Part shown: positions 1 to 7,062 of the stretch, in pieces
Numbering within the stretch: the first letter of the stretch is position 1
Layout of the letters: every line of letters begins with the position of its first letter
Assembly: GCA_030830185.1 (NCBI GenBank)
Contig: JAURNN010000014.1
Location: 1-10,146, forward strand
Direction: 5' to 3'
Length of the DNA stretch: 10,146 nucleotides
DNA from: Bacillota bacterium
GTDB lineage: Bacteria > Bacillota_I > Bacilli_A > Acholeplasmatales > Acholeplasmataceae
Notes under the pieces: generated by a model
Seen by the model: only the letters and a program-made list of their open reading frames with translations
The model's database searches: none
What the model was told of the DNA's origin: nothing
Position numbers and translations under genes: made by a program

Positions 1-2339
1 CAATTGATGGTGATAGTGCTGCAGCGATGCGGTATACCGAGGCAAGGTTATCTAAAGCAGCAGAACTTTTACTTCAAGATATCAATTCTAGGACCGTCCC
101 TCTTGTCCCAAATTTTGATGATGAAGAAGTTGAACCAACGGTATTACCTGCAAAATTTCCTAATCTATTAGTGAACGGTGCAACTGGTATTTCAGCTGGA
201 TATGCAACAAAAATTCCACCTCATAATATACATGAGGTCATTTCAGCTACGATTGCTTTAATAAAAAATGACCACCTAACTACACAAGATTTAATGAAGT
301 ACATCAAAGGTCCAGACTTTCCAACTGGAGGACTTGTTCAAGGGATTGATGGTATTTATCAAGCACTTGATACTGGTGCCGGAAAAGTTGTCATACGCGC
401 AAGCTATCATCTCGAGGAAATCAAAAAAGATCAACAACGTATCGTCATTGATGAAATTCCATATGAAGTCAATAAAGCAGATTTAGTAAAAAGCATCGAT
501 GCATTACGAATTAATAAAAAACTTGATGATTTATTTGAAATTCGTGATGAATCTGATCAAGAAGGATTACGTATCGCAATCGATTTAAAAAAAGGAAGAC
601 ATCCTGATTTATCCATCAATTATTTATTTAAACATACCGATCTTCAGGTTAATTATCATTATAATATGGTTGCTATTCTAAATCATCGTCCTGAACAAGT
701 TGGAATTATACCCATCTTAAAAACCTATATTTATCATCAGAAAGATGTTGTTACAAATAAAACCAATTATGATTTAAAACGCGCATCTATTCGCTTGCAT
801 ATTGTAGAAGGTTTAATACGTATGGTTTCTGTTATTAACGAGATCATAGCAATTATTCGAGCTTCTAAAAATAAACAAGATGCAAAAGATAACATTATAG
901 AAAAATTTGCTTTCTCATCTGACCAAGCTGAAGCCATTGTAACATTACAACTATATCGACTTTCAAATACCGATATTACGTCATTACAATCGGAATCGAA
1001 AGAGCTTCAAGAAAAAATTGATTATTATCATTCAATATTAAATTCAGATGAAAAACTTTCTGATGTCATTATTTCTGAACTTGAATCTACAAGCAAACTC
1101 ATTGGATTAAAACGTCGTTCAATTATTGAAGAACTTGTTGAAACAATTAAGATTGATGAAAAAGATTTAATCGTAGAAGAAAACGTCATGATTGGATTTA
1201 CGCGTGATGGTTATTTAAAACGTTCAAATTTGAAAAGTTTTCAATTGTCGACTCAAGCGGGACTTAAATCTGAAGACACCCTTATTTTCCAGGAAGAACT
1301 AACAACACTTCATCATTTAATTATTTTTACGAATTTAGGGAATTTTGCCTTTATTCCTATTTATAAGGTTGATGATCAAAAATGGAAAGATCTTGGAATA
1401 TATATCAATAACATTGTACCCTTTGAAGAAGGTGAGATGGCGATTAAGATATTTGCATTTAAAACATTTACTCCTGATAAAACATTTGTTTTAGTGACCA
1501 CACAAGGTCAGATTAAGCAAGTCACTTTAGATCAATTTGAAATGATTCGCTATCAAAAAACGACCCGCTGCATGGTTTTAGATGATGGAGATGTGTTAGC
1601 AGATGTGAGTCTTGCGATGCAACACTACGTTTCAGTCATCACTAAAAATGGAATGATGTTAAATATGTCACGAGATGATGTGCCTTATTATGGTCTTTCT
1701 GCAAGAGGTGTGAAAGCAATGAAATTAGCAGATGATGATTATGTCACTGCCGTTGCGACGTTTAATATTGAAGATGATTTACACATGGTTTCTTCAAGAG
1801 GGCATTTGATTACATTAAAAGCATCTGATTTACCATTATCAAAACGCTTCAGAAAAGGATTTACTGCAATTGAGGAAGTGAAGTCACAACCTCATATTGT
1901 TCATTACATGAAAGCAACACCTCAAACCATCAAAGAAGATGTCATTTTACAATCATTTAGTGATCAAACATCCGTTAAAGAACCTCTCAAAGGTTTAATT
2001 GCTAAAGATAATAAGTTTGGAAAACCGCTTTTCAAAGGTAAAAAAGAAATTCATCTACAAACATATATTAATTATGAAGAAAACGATACATACCAACAAA
2101 TTATCAAAGATCCGCAAACAAAAGCGCAATTACCAAATCATGATGATATTGTTGAAGATCTCGATCAATCGATTGAGTATAAATCAACATTAGAAAAGAA
2201 TATCTCACCTAAAGAAGAAACCTCTCAAGAAAAAACTACTCTTAAAGAGGTCGTTTCTGATTCAACTCAAGAAAAAGATATTCCTAAAAAAACGGAAAAC
2301 ATTCAACGTTTATCGTTGTTTGATGATGAAGACATATGA
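1..2339 (+). CDS. parC: DNA topoisomerase IV subunit A, 5'-truncated by the window edge
   Basis: This is the DNA breakage/reunion subunit of topoisomerase IV, which decatenates daughter chromosomes together with ParE. The reading frame is already open at the first bases (codons start at position 3), so the true start lies upstream; about 115 N-terminal residues are probably missing. The catalytic tyrosine is seen in AAMRYTEARL (Tyr codon 33-35), followed by the PNFDDEEVEP and NLLVNGATGI segments typical of GyrA/ParC. Counting from the ATG at 27, a beta-pinwheel C-terminal domain spans roughly residues 388-625. It has the Gram-positive ParC signature WKDLG (453-457) and no QRRGGKG-type GyrA box, which favours ParC over GyrA. 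A charged, low-complexity tail (about 690-770) ends in QRLSLFDDEDI. The stop overlaps the next start as ATGA. parE would be expected just upstream. ParC identity is very likely; any role for the tail is inference. Confidence 0.95.
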   Translation, partial: IDGDSAAAMRYTEARLSKAAELLLQDINSRTVPLVPNFDDEEVEPTVLPAKFPNLLVNGATGISAGYATKIPPHNIHEVISATIALIKNDHLTTQDLMKYIKGPDFPTGGLVQGIDGIYQALDTGAGKVVIRASYHLEEIKKDQQRIVIDEIPYEVNKADLVKSIDALRINKKLDDLFEIRDESDQEGLRIAIDLKKGRHPDLSINYLFKHTDLQVNYHYNMVAILNHRPEQVGIIPILKTYIYHQKDVVTNKTNYDLKRASIRLHIVEGLIRMVSVINEIIAIIRASKNKQDAKDNIIEKFAFSSDQAEAIVTLQLYRLSNTDITSLQSESKELQEKIDYYHSILNSDEKLSDVIISELESTSKLIGLKRRSIIEELVETIKIDEKDLIVEENVMIGFTRDGYLKRSNLKSFQLSTQAGLKSEDTLIFQEELTTLHHLIIFTNLGNFAFIPIYKVDDQKWKDLGIYINNIVPFEEGEMAIKIFAFKTFTPDKTFVLVTTQGQIKQVTLDQFEMIRYQKTTRCMVLDDGDVLADVSLAMQHYVSVITKNGMMLNMSRDDVPYYGLSARGVKAMKLADDDYVTAVATFNIEDDLHMVSSRGHLITLKASDLPLSKRFRKGFTAIEEVKSQPHIVHYMKATPQTIKEDVILQSFSDQTSVKEPLKGLIAKDNKFGKPLFKGKKEIHLQTYINYEENDTYQQIIKDPQTKAQLPNHDDIVEDLDQSIEYKSTLEKNISPKEETSQEKTTLKEVVSDSTQEKDIPKKTENIQRLSLFDDEDI

Positions 2340-3958
2340 AAAACGCATTAGAATTGTTTGTTGAAACGCCTGTTACGCTTGAATCGATTATGACAGAACA
2401 TAATCTCTTTGGATATTGTGCAAAAGTTAATGGCCGATTAAAAGAGTTATCAGCGATTGTAAGTGGACAACAAAATATTGTTTTTCTTGATTTACATCAT
2501 GATGAAGCAATGCGTATTTATGAAACATCACTCCGTTATTTGATTGTATATGCAGCTTATTTGATTGATCCAAGTATTCAAATCACATTTAATTACTCAA
2601 TTTCACGTTCCATTTATTTAGATGTTGAAGGATTAGATCTACCTTTAGAATCATTTTATGATCAACTTATTGAAACTTTAAAAAGTCTAATTGAGCTTGA
2701 TCAACCCATTAAACGTGTTCAAATGTCTAAAGAAGAAGCCAAACTTTACTATGATGCACATGGTTTATCCTATAAAACGCAACTCTTTGATGTGCGTAAG
2801 GAAACTCAAATTAATGCCTATCAGATTAATGATTATATCAATTATTTATATGGCTACATGGTTCCTTCATCAGGTTATTTAAAAAATTATCATCTTTTTA
2901 TTTACAGAAATGGCTTAATGTTACAATATCCTAGAGCTGAACATGGTGCAAATATTCCCCCATTTAAAGAAGAACATGTGTATAAAAAAACATTAAAAAG
3001 TATTGCTCAATGGGCGAAAATCATTCAAGGTGACACCATTGATAAAGTCAATAAATATGCAGCAACGAAAAATGATGCTGTTTCACTTATTCAAATGAGC
3101 GAATCTAAACATTCTGCCATGTTATATGAATTAGCTGAAGACATTGCATCACGATATCAACAGCTTAAACTCATTGGTATTGCTGGTCCTTCATCATCTG
3201 GAAAAACAACGTTTGCAAGACGGCTTCAAATCGAACTTCAAGCGCGAGGATTAAGTCCTGTTGCGATTTCAATTGATGATTATTACTTACATCCAGATAA
3301 TGTACCAAAAAATGAAGACGGTTCACCAGACTTAGAGCATATCGAATCACTTGATCTATTGCAGTTTAACCATGATTTAAAGTTACTCATTGAAGGCAAA
3401 GAAGTGACGCTTCCTCATTTTGACTTTAAAACAAAAACACGACAACCTGGTAAAACGTTGCAACTAAAACCAAATGAAGTCATATTAATCGAAGGAATTC
3501 ATGCATTAAATCAGCGATTAACTGAGACACTTGCACGTGAATTGAAATATTTTATTTATATTGCTCCTCAAACACAACTTCACATCGATAAACATACACC
3601 TATTCGTGTTTCAGATATGCGTTTACTAAGAAGAATCGTTAGGGATGCTGTATACCGTGACACCTCAGCAGAAAAAACTATGGATATGTGGGCTTCCGTT
3701 AGACAAGGCGAATTTAAATGGATTTATGATCACCAGCAACATGCTGATTATACATTTAACAGTGAACTTGCTTACGAACTTGCAGTACTTAAAAAACATG
3801 CGATCCATCGATTAGAAAATATTGATATTCATAGTCCTTATTATATGAAAGCCAATTACTTATTAAAGTTTTTAAAGTATTTTATCGATATTGATGATGC
3901 GCTTGTTCCAAATCATTCGCTCATAAGAGAATTTATTGGTGGGAGTGTCTTTGAATGA
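2336..3958 (+). CDS. Two-module nucleoside (uridine-type) kinase with ThrRS-like N-terminal region
   Basis: 540 residues. The C-terminal half (about 275-500) is a P-loop kinase of the uridine kinase/phosphoribulokinase family. It shows a Walker A motif GPSSSGKT (284-291), SIDDYYL with Asp314/Asp315, and EGIHAL from Glu386. Members phosphorylate uridine or a related nucleoside using ATP or GTP in the cytoplasm. The N-terminal half (about 1-230) resembles the TGS plus second-additional-domain region of threonyl-tRNA synthetase. It lacks a clear HxxxH metal site, so tRNA editing is not expected. This architecture and length (about 540-560 aa) match a known group of 'nucleoside kinase' proteins in Firmicutes and Thermotogae, whose exact substrate I cannot read from sequence. 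The start overlaps the parC stop (ATGA) and has only a weak Shine-Dalgarno, so translation is probably coupled. The 3' end overlaps the next gene, also as ATGA. Confidence 0.85.
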   Translation: MKNALELFVETPVTLESIMTEHNLFGYCAKVNGRLKELSAIVSGQQNIVFLDLHHDEAMRIYETSLRYLIVYAAYLIDPSIQITFNYSISRSIYLDVEGLDLPLESFYDQLIETLKSLIELDQPIKRVQMSKEEAKLYYDAHGLSYKTQLFDVRKETQINAYQINDYINYLYGYMVPSSGYLKNYHLFIYRNGLMLQYPRAEHGANIPPFKEEHVYKKTLKSIAQWAKIIQGDTIDKVNKYAATKNDAVSLIQMSESKHSAMLYELAEDIASRYQQLKLIGIAGPSSSGKTTFARRLQIELQARGLSPVAISIDDYYLHPDNVPKNEDGSPDLEHIESLDLLQFNHDLKLLIEGKEVTLPHFDFKTKTRQPGKTLQLKPNEVILIEGIHALNQRLTETLARELKYFIYIAPQTQLHIDKHTPIRVSDMRLLRRIVRDAVYRDTSAEKTMDMWASVRQGEFKWIYDHQQHADYTFNSELAYELAVLKKHAIHRLENIDIHSPYYMKANYLLKFLKYFIDIDDALVPNHSLIREFIGGSVFE

Positions 3959-5010
3959 AGGCTTTAAACAACATAAGTAGAATTCAAATTTCTAATAACG
4001 TCTTAAAAATGATATTGGCTCTTTATGAGAAAAAAGGGGCAAGTTTTTATCATGATAGTGTCTTAAAAAAAGATGCTGAAGCTTTTAAACGAAAAAATAT
4101 TGAAGAAAATTTAGTTGCATTATATAAGATGCTTCAATTTGATGTCACAGACGCAAGATTAAGTTCATTAGTTAAAAAAGAGTTATCGCCTAAAAATAAA
4201 ACTGAGCAACGCATGCAAAATATTAAACGCATCATTGAACTCATTCATGAACATGAAGATATTGAACTAACCATTTCTGGATTTTCTGATTTAACTAAAT
4301 TATTATCGAAAAACTTAGATCCAAATCAATATAACATGACAGTCATTGAAGGTGAAGCTCTTCTCAATCAAAAGAAAATTTCAAGAAGAGAAGATCTTGA
4401 GTCATTATTAGACTTAACAAATAAGCTAATTAAGAAAAAAGATGTCCCTGTGACTCATTTAATCGCCAATTTTTATGTCGATTTTATGAATTTAAATATA
4501 TTCAAACATGATAACGATCTCATCGGACTTTTTATTATGTATGCCATGTTAACTGAACACTTTAAAGCGTTACTTTATGTTCCATTTTTCAGTTATTTTC
4601 ATCAATATTATCAAGCATTTAAGCAAGCAGAAATTGCGGCATCTTACTATTGGAATAATGGATATGCACAAACAGAATTTTTGACACAAATATTACTTGA
4701 TGTGTTAAATTTATGTTATGAAGAAATCGATAAACGTGTTCATACCTATCAGTTTGAAGTCAAATTAAATAAGACAGATTCTATTGAAAATACCATTTAT
4801 AAACTTCCCGAATTGTTTTCAAAAGATGATGTTCGTTTAAAACATCCAACCGTCAGTAATGCAACCATCGATCGAACACTCGCACGATTACGTGATGAAG
4901 GTAAAATCAGACCATTAGGTAAAGGTCGTTCTACAAAATGGCAACAACTTATCGAAAAACAACCTTTTACAAAAATTAAACAACTATCACTTTTTGGAGA
5001 TGATTTATGA
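3955..5010 (+). CDS. Catalytically degenerate Fic-fold protein with C-terminal winged helix and clamp-like tail
   Basis: 351 residues, mostly helical. Residues about 130-255 follow the Fic/Doc layout: a leading helix pair, then PVTHLIANFYVDFMNL (165-180), then the position of the HPFxDGNGR motif, then a hydrophobic helix, then a YVPFFSYFHQYYQAF segment like the '..P.lS.y....YY' helix of Fic proteins. At the active-site position the sequence is NIFKHDNDLI (181-190). The catalytic His, the Asp/Glu, both Gly and the Arg are gone, so AMP transfer is not expected. Residues about 286-335 form a winged helix with VSNATIDRTLARLRDEGKI and GKGRSTKW, the usual C-terminal partner in DNA-binding Fic proteins. 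The protein ends QLSLFGDDL; QLSLF (343-347) matches the beta sliding-clamp peptide. GGTGGGAG precedes the start, which overlaps the kinase stop as ATGA. The fold call is my own alignment by eye; a structure search would decide it. Confidence 0.6.
   Translation: MKALNNISRIQISNNVLKMILALYEKKGASFYHDSVLKKDAEAFKRKNIEENLVALYKMLQFDVTDARLSSLVKKELSPKNKTEQRMQNIKRIIELIHEHEDIELTISGFSDLTKLLSKNLDPNQYNMTVIEGEALLNQKKISRREDLESLLDLTNKLIKKKDVPVTHLIANFYVDFMNLNIFKHDNDLIGLFIMYAMLTEHFKALLYVPFFSYFHQYYQAFKQAEIAASYYWNNGYAQTEFLTQILLDVLNLCYEEIDKRVHTYQFEVKLNKTDSIENTIYKLPELFSKDDVRLKHPTVSNATIDRTLARLRDEGKIRPLGKGRSTKWQQLIEKQPFTKIKQLSLFGDDL
4996..4999 (+). promoter_or_regulatory. Shine-Dalgarno GGAG selecting the EF-Ts-like start
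   Basis: GGAG lies 7 bases before the ATG at 5007, inside the last codons of the Fic-like gene. This supports 5007 as the start rather than the in-frame ATG at 5016, and fits translational coupling through the ATGA overlap. Confidence 0.5.
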
Positions 5011-5774
5011 CAACCATGGAAAAAATTAAAGTATTACGCGATGAAACAGGACTTTCATTATCTCACATTAAAAAAGCAGTTGAAGATACAAACAGTCTTG
5101 ATGAAGCACGCAATGCATTATCGCAATTACGTATTCAAGATCAACATAGTCAAGTTGCGAAAAAAGGCATGGTTCGTGTTGTCTCAAGTGGGAATATCGC
5201 GATTTTATATGAGGTCAATGCATTGACTGATTTTGTAACAAAACATGAAACGTTTATTCAATTTGTTGAAGACTTAGGACGACTTTTATTAAACAATCCT
5301 AACATTCAAATTAGTGATATTCAACATCTTATGATTGGTGAGCAACGTTTAGAAGATTACCGTTTACAAGTTGAAACAATAATTGCTGAACATGTCGTTA
5401 TCTCTCGAATTTCTACCATTGAAAAACTAGATCATCAAACATTTGGCATCTATATGCATTATAATCATAGTAGTGCATCCGTTATCATCCTAGAGAGTAT
5501 CGATCATCAAGTAGATATAGAAGCCAATCTCGTCGCCAAACAAGTGACTGCACTTGGCGTCTTATATCCTAAGTGGAAACAAACCATCATTGATCAAGTA
5601 TCTCAATCTGATTTATTAGGTCAATCAGTGTCAGTATCCGATTTCTTATCAAAAAAAGAAGCGCAACTCATTCATGCAACCAGATATGAATTAGGTGAAA
5701 GCATGCAAGAACATTTGAGTTGTAGTTTAGTTGCAGATACGTTTTGCCAAACTTCGGTAAAGGAGGCAGCTTAA
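5007..5774 (+). CDS. Strongly diverged elongation factor Ts-like protein (probable tsf paralog)
   Basis: 255 residues, shorter than typical EF-Ts (about 290). EF-Ts is the guanine-nucleotide exchange factor of EF-Tu. The N-terminal UBA-like segment (about 4-40) keeps the pattern IKVLRDETGLSLSHIKKAVEDT, where ordinary EF-Ts has a G-M-M-D-C-K-K-A-L core. YEVNALTDFVTKHETF follows, with Thr74-Asp75-Phe76-Val77 equal to the conserved TDFV that contacts EF-Tu. The C-terminal part keeps a faint 'RYELGESMQ' like the RFEVGEG end of EF-Ts. Many other usually invariant positions differ (no GAGMMDC core, no EG before the first beta strand). The housekeeping tsf normally sits next to rpsB, so this copy beside parC is more likely a paralog; that is inference. 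The start overlaps the upstream stop. Family assignment is good; activity as an exchange factor is uncertain. Confidence 0.75.
   Translation: MTTMEKIKVLRDETGLSLSHIKKAVEDTNSLDEARNALSQLRIQDQHSQVAKKGMVRVVSSGNIAILYEVNALTDFVTKHETFIQFVEDLGRLLLNNPNIQISDIQHLMIGEQRLEDYRLQVETIIAEHVVISRISTIEKLDHQTFGIYMHYNHSSASVIILESIDHQVDIEANLVAKQVTALGVLYPKWKQTIIDQVSQSDLLGQSVSVSDFLSKKEAQLIHATRYELGESMQEHLSCSLVADTFCQTSVKEAA
5758..5766 (+). promoter_or_regulatory. Near-perfect Shine-Dalgarno for the DUF2892 gene
   Basis: TAAAGGAGG lies within the last codons of the EF-Ts-like gene, 11 bases before the ATG at 5778. It is the strongest ribosome-binding site in the window, while the genes upstream rely on overlap. This suggests the small membrane protein is translated more heavily than, or independently of, the genes before it. 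Confidence 0.7.
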
Positions 5775-5777
5775 TTT

Positions 5778-5984
5778 ATGTTTGACCGTAACATGGGTAG
5801 TGCAGATAGGGTAATTAGACTAATATTAGCCATTGTCATTGCTGTTTTTTCATTTGTTTTAGAACTTTATCCACTCATTGTTGTAAGTGTCTTATTACTC
5901 TTTACAGTACTCACATCTTTTTGTGGTATTTATAGATTATTTGGACTTACAACATGTAAAACTGATTTAGAAGAAAAAAAATGA
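5778..5984 (+). CDS. Small DUF2892-family membrane protein
   Basis: 68 residues. The start NMGSADRVIRLILA and the end SFCGIYRLFGLTTCK match the DUF2892 pattern, which has an N-terminal N-x-G-x-x-D-R-x-x-R and a C-terminal C-x-x-Y-x-L-x-G-x-x-T-C. Between them lie two hydrophobic stretches, about residues 13-30 and 32-48, joined by a very short turn, so a two-helix hairpin in the membrane is predicted. The two cysteines (Cys49 and Cys60) lie just after the second helix. The same domain forms the membrane part of the E. coli rhodanese YgaP; the function of free-standing members is not established. It is the last gene of the parC operon, 3 bases after the EF-Ts-like stop, and its end is part of the terminator stem. 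Confidence 0.8.
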   Translation: MFDRNMGSADRVIRLILAIVIAVFSFVLELYPLIVVSVLLLFTVLTSFCGIYRLFGLTTCKTDLEEKK

Positions 5985-6005
5985 TCGATGGATCATTTTT
6001 TTCTT
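5971..6005 (+). terminator. Intrinsic terminator closing the parC operon
   Basis: The left arm 5971-5986 (AAG, a run of A, TGATC) pairs with the right arm 5991-6005 (GATCA, seven T, CTT) around a GATG loop, with one unpaired A. The stem is AT-rich with a T tract in the right arm and overlaps the stop codon at 5982-5984. The matching A run on the left could also give termination on the other strand, although no gene faces it there. Confidence 0.75.
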
Positions 6006-6040
6006 TAAAATAACATAATTAAAATTAAAGCAAATGTTTT

Positions 6041-6049
6041 TGATACAAT
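6041..6049 (+). promoter_or_regulatory. Extended -10 promoter element for fabH
   Basis: TGATACAAT gives a TGn extension plus TACAAT, one base from TATAAT, about 28 bases before the fabH start. No convincing -35 box lies at 16-18 bases upstream, where the sequence is A/T runs; that is tolerated by extended -10 promoters. It lies directly after the parC operon terminator. I see no FapR-type inverted repeat overlapping it. Confidence 0.4.
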
Positions 6050-6076
6050 AAGATTGAAAGATAACAAGGTGAACAC

Positions 6077-7060
6077 ATGTCTATTCATATTTCTGGAATT
6101 GGGTATTATGTACCTGAAAAAATCATTCCAAATTCATGGTTTGAAGATAAAATTGAAACAACTGATGCATGGATTTATGAAAAAGTAGGAATTAAAGAGC
6201 GTCGGATGGTAGATGCGAATCAAACAACATCAGATTTAGCAGTAGAAGCTTCTTTAAAGGCGATTAAAGATGCTAATTTAACCATCGAAGATATCGATTT
6301 AATCGTCCTTGCAACATCTTCACCAGATATGATACAACCACCAACAGCATCCATCGTTCAAGGTAAACTTAAAGCATATCATGCTGCTGCATATGATGTC
6401 GGTGCGGTATGTGCAGGCTTTGTTTTTGCATTAAATACAGCCTTTGCTATGCAAAAAACTTTTAATTACAAGCATGTCTTAGTCATTGGTGCTGAAACAT
6501 ATTCACGAATCTTAGACTATACTGATAGAACAACATGTGTTTATTTTGGTGATGGTGCTGGTGCCGTTGTATTAAGTCAATCTAAAGAAAAAGGTGGCAT
6601 CGAGGAAGGTTATTTAATGACAGAAGGCGATAAAAATGATGTCATAAGGTTTCAAGGTGGCGCAGCAACCTTTCCTACAACTTTAGAAACGATTGCGAGT
6701 AATTTACATCGATTTGAAATGCAAGGTAAAAAAGTCTGGGATTTTGCAATTCGAGTATTACCTGATGCAACCGAACAAGTCTTATTAAAAGCAAATAAAA
6801 AAGTAAGTGATTTAGATTTTATTGTCTTTCACCAGGCTAATATCAATATCATTCGTCATGGTTTAAATTCATTAGGTATAAAAGAAGATAAAACACACAC
6901 AACGATTAAACATTTTGGAAATACGTCAGGTGCATCGATTGTCATTACACTTGCAGACGCCTATGAAAAAAAGTTAATTAAAAAAGGCGATTTGATTGCC
7001 CTTGTTGGATTTGGTGGTGGTTTATCGTATGGTGCAACATTACTAACATGGGTCAAATAA
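6077..7060 (+). CDS. fabH: Beta-ketoacyl-ACP synthase III
   Basis: 327 residues, the usual FabH length. The enzyme condenses an acyl-CoA primer with malonyl-ACP to start fatty-acid synthesis in the cytoplasm. The triad is intact: Cys112 in VGAVCAGFVFAL, His252 in FHQANINII and Asn282 in GNTSGASI. Other family marks are the N-terminal GIGYYVPEKII, the DRTTCVYFGDGAGAVVL segment and the C-terminal GFGGGLSYGA. AAGGTGA (6066-6072) precedes the ATG with 4 bases between, a close but workable spacing. No other fab genes are adjacent. Instead the gene is followed by a CoA-transferase, so the primer may come from a carboxylic acid activated by that enzyme; this is inference. Thiolase-fold relatives such as HMG-CoA synthase are less likely given the FabH-specific motifs. 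Confidence 0.93.
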   Translation: MSIHISGIGYYVPEKIIPNSWFEDKIETTDAWIYEKVGIKERRMVDANQTTSDLAVEASLKAIKDANLTIEDIDLIVLATSSPDMIQPPTASIVQGKLKAYHAAAYDVGAVCAGFVFALNTAFAMQKTFNYKHVLVIGAETYSRILDYTDRTTCVYFGDGAGAVVLSQSKEKGGIEEGYLMTEGDKNDVIRFQGGAATFPTTLETIASNLHRFEMQGKKVWDFAIRVLPDATEQVLLKANKKVSDLDFIVFHQANINIIRHGLNSLGIKEDKTHTTIKHFGNTSGASIVITLADAYEKKLIKKGDLIALVGFGGGLSYGATLLTWVK

Positions 7061-7062
7061 AA

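Noticed and set aside
1999..2193. 64-codon open frame within parC
   Set aside because: It lies in another frame of a well-supported gene, has lysine- and isoleucine-rich text typical of AT-rich shadow frames, and has no recognisable motif.
1..2339. Identification as gyrase subunit A
   Set aside because: The C-terminal domain has the ParC-type WKDLG segment, the GyrA box is absent, and the detailed pattern fits Gram-positive ParC better.
2691..2882. 63-codon open frame within the nucleoside kinase gene
   Set aside because: It is a shadow frame inside conserved coding sequence, with no ribosome-binding site and no family resemblance.
5041..5226. 61-codon open frame within the EF-Ts-like gene
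   Set aside because: It is a shadow frame over the most conserved EF-Ts segment; the main frame explains the sequence.
7048..7062. Upstream ATG as start of the CoA-transferase
   Set aside because: It would add only MGQIK, overlap fabH by 13 bases and has no Shine-Dalgarno; the ATG at 7063 fits the family N-terminus better, although 7048 cannot be excluded.
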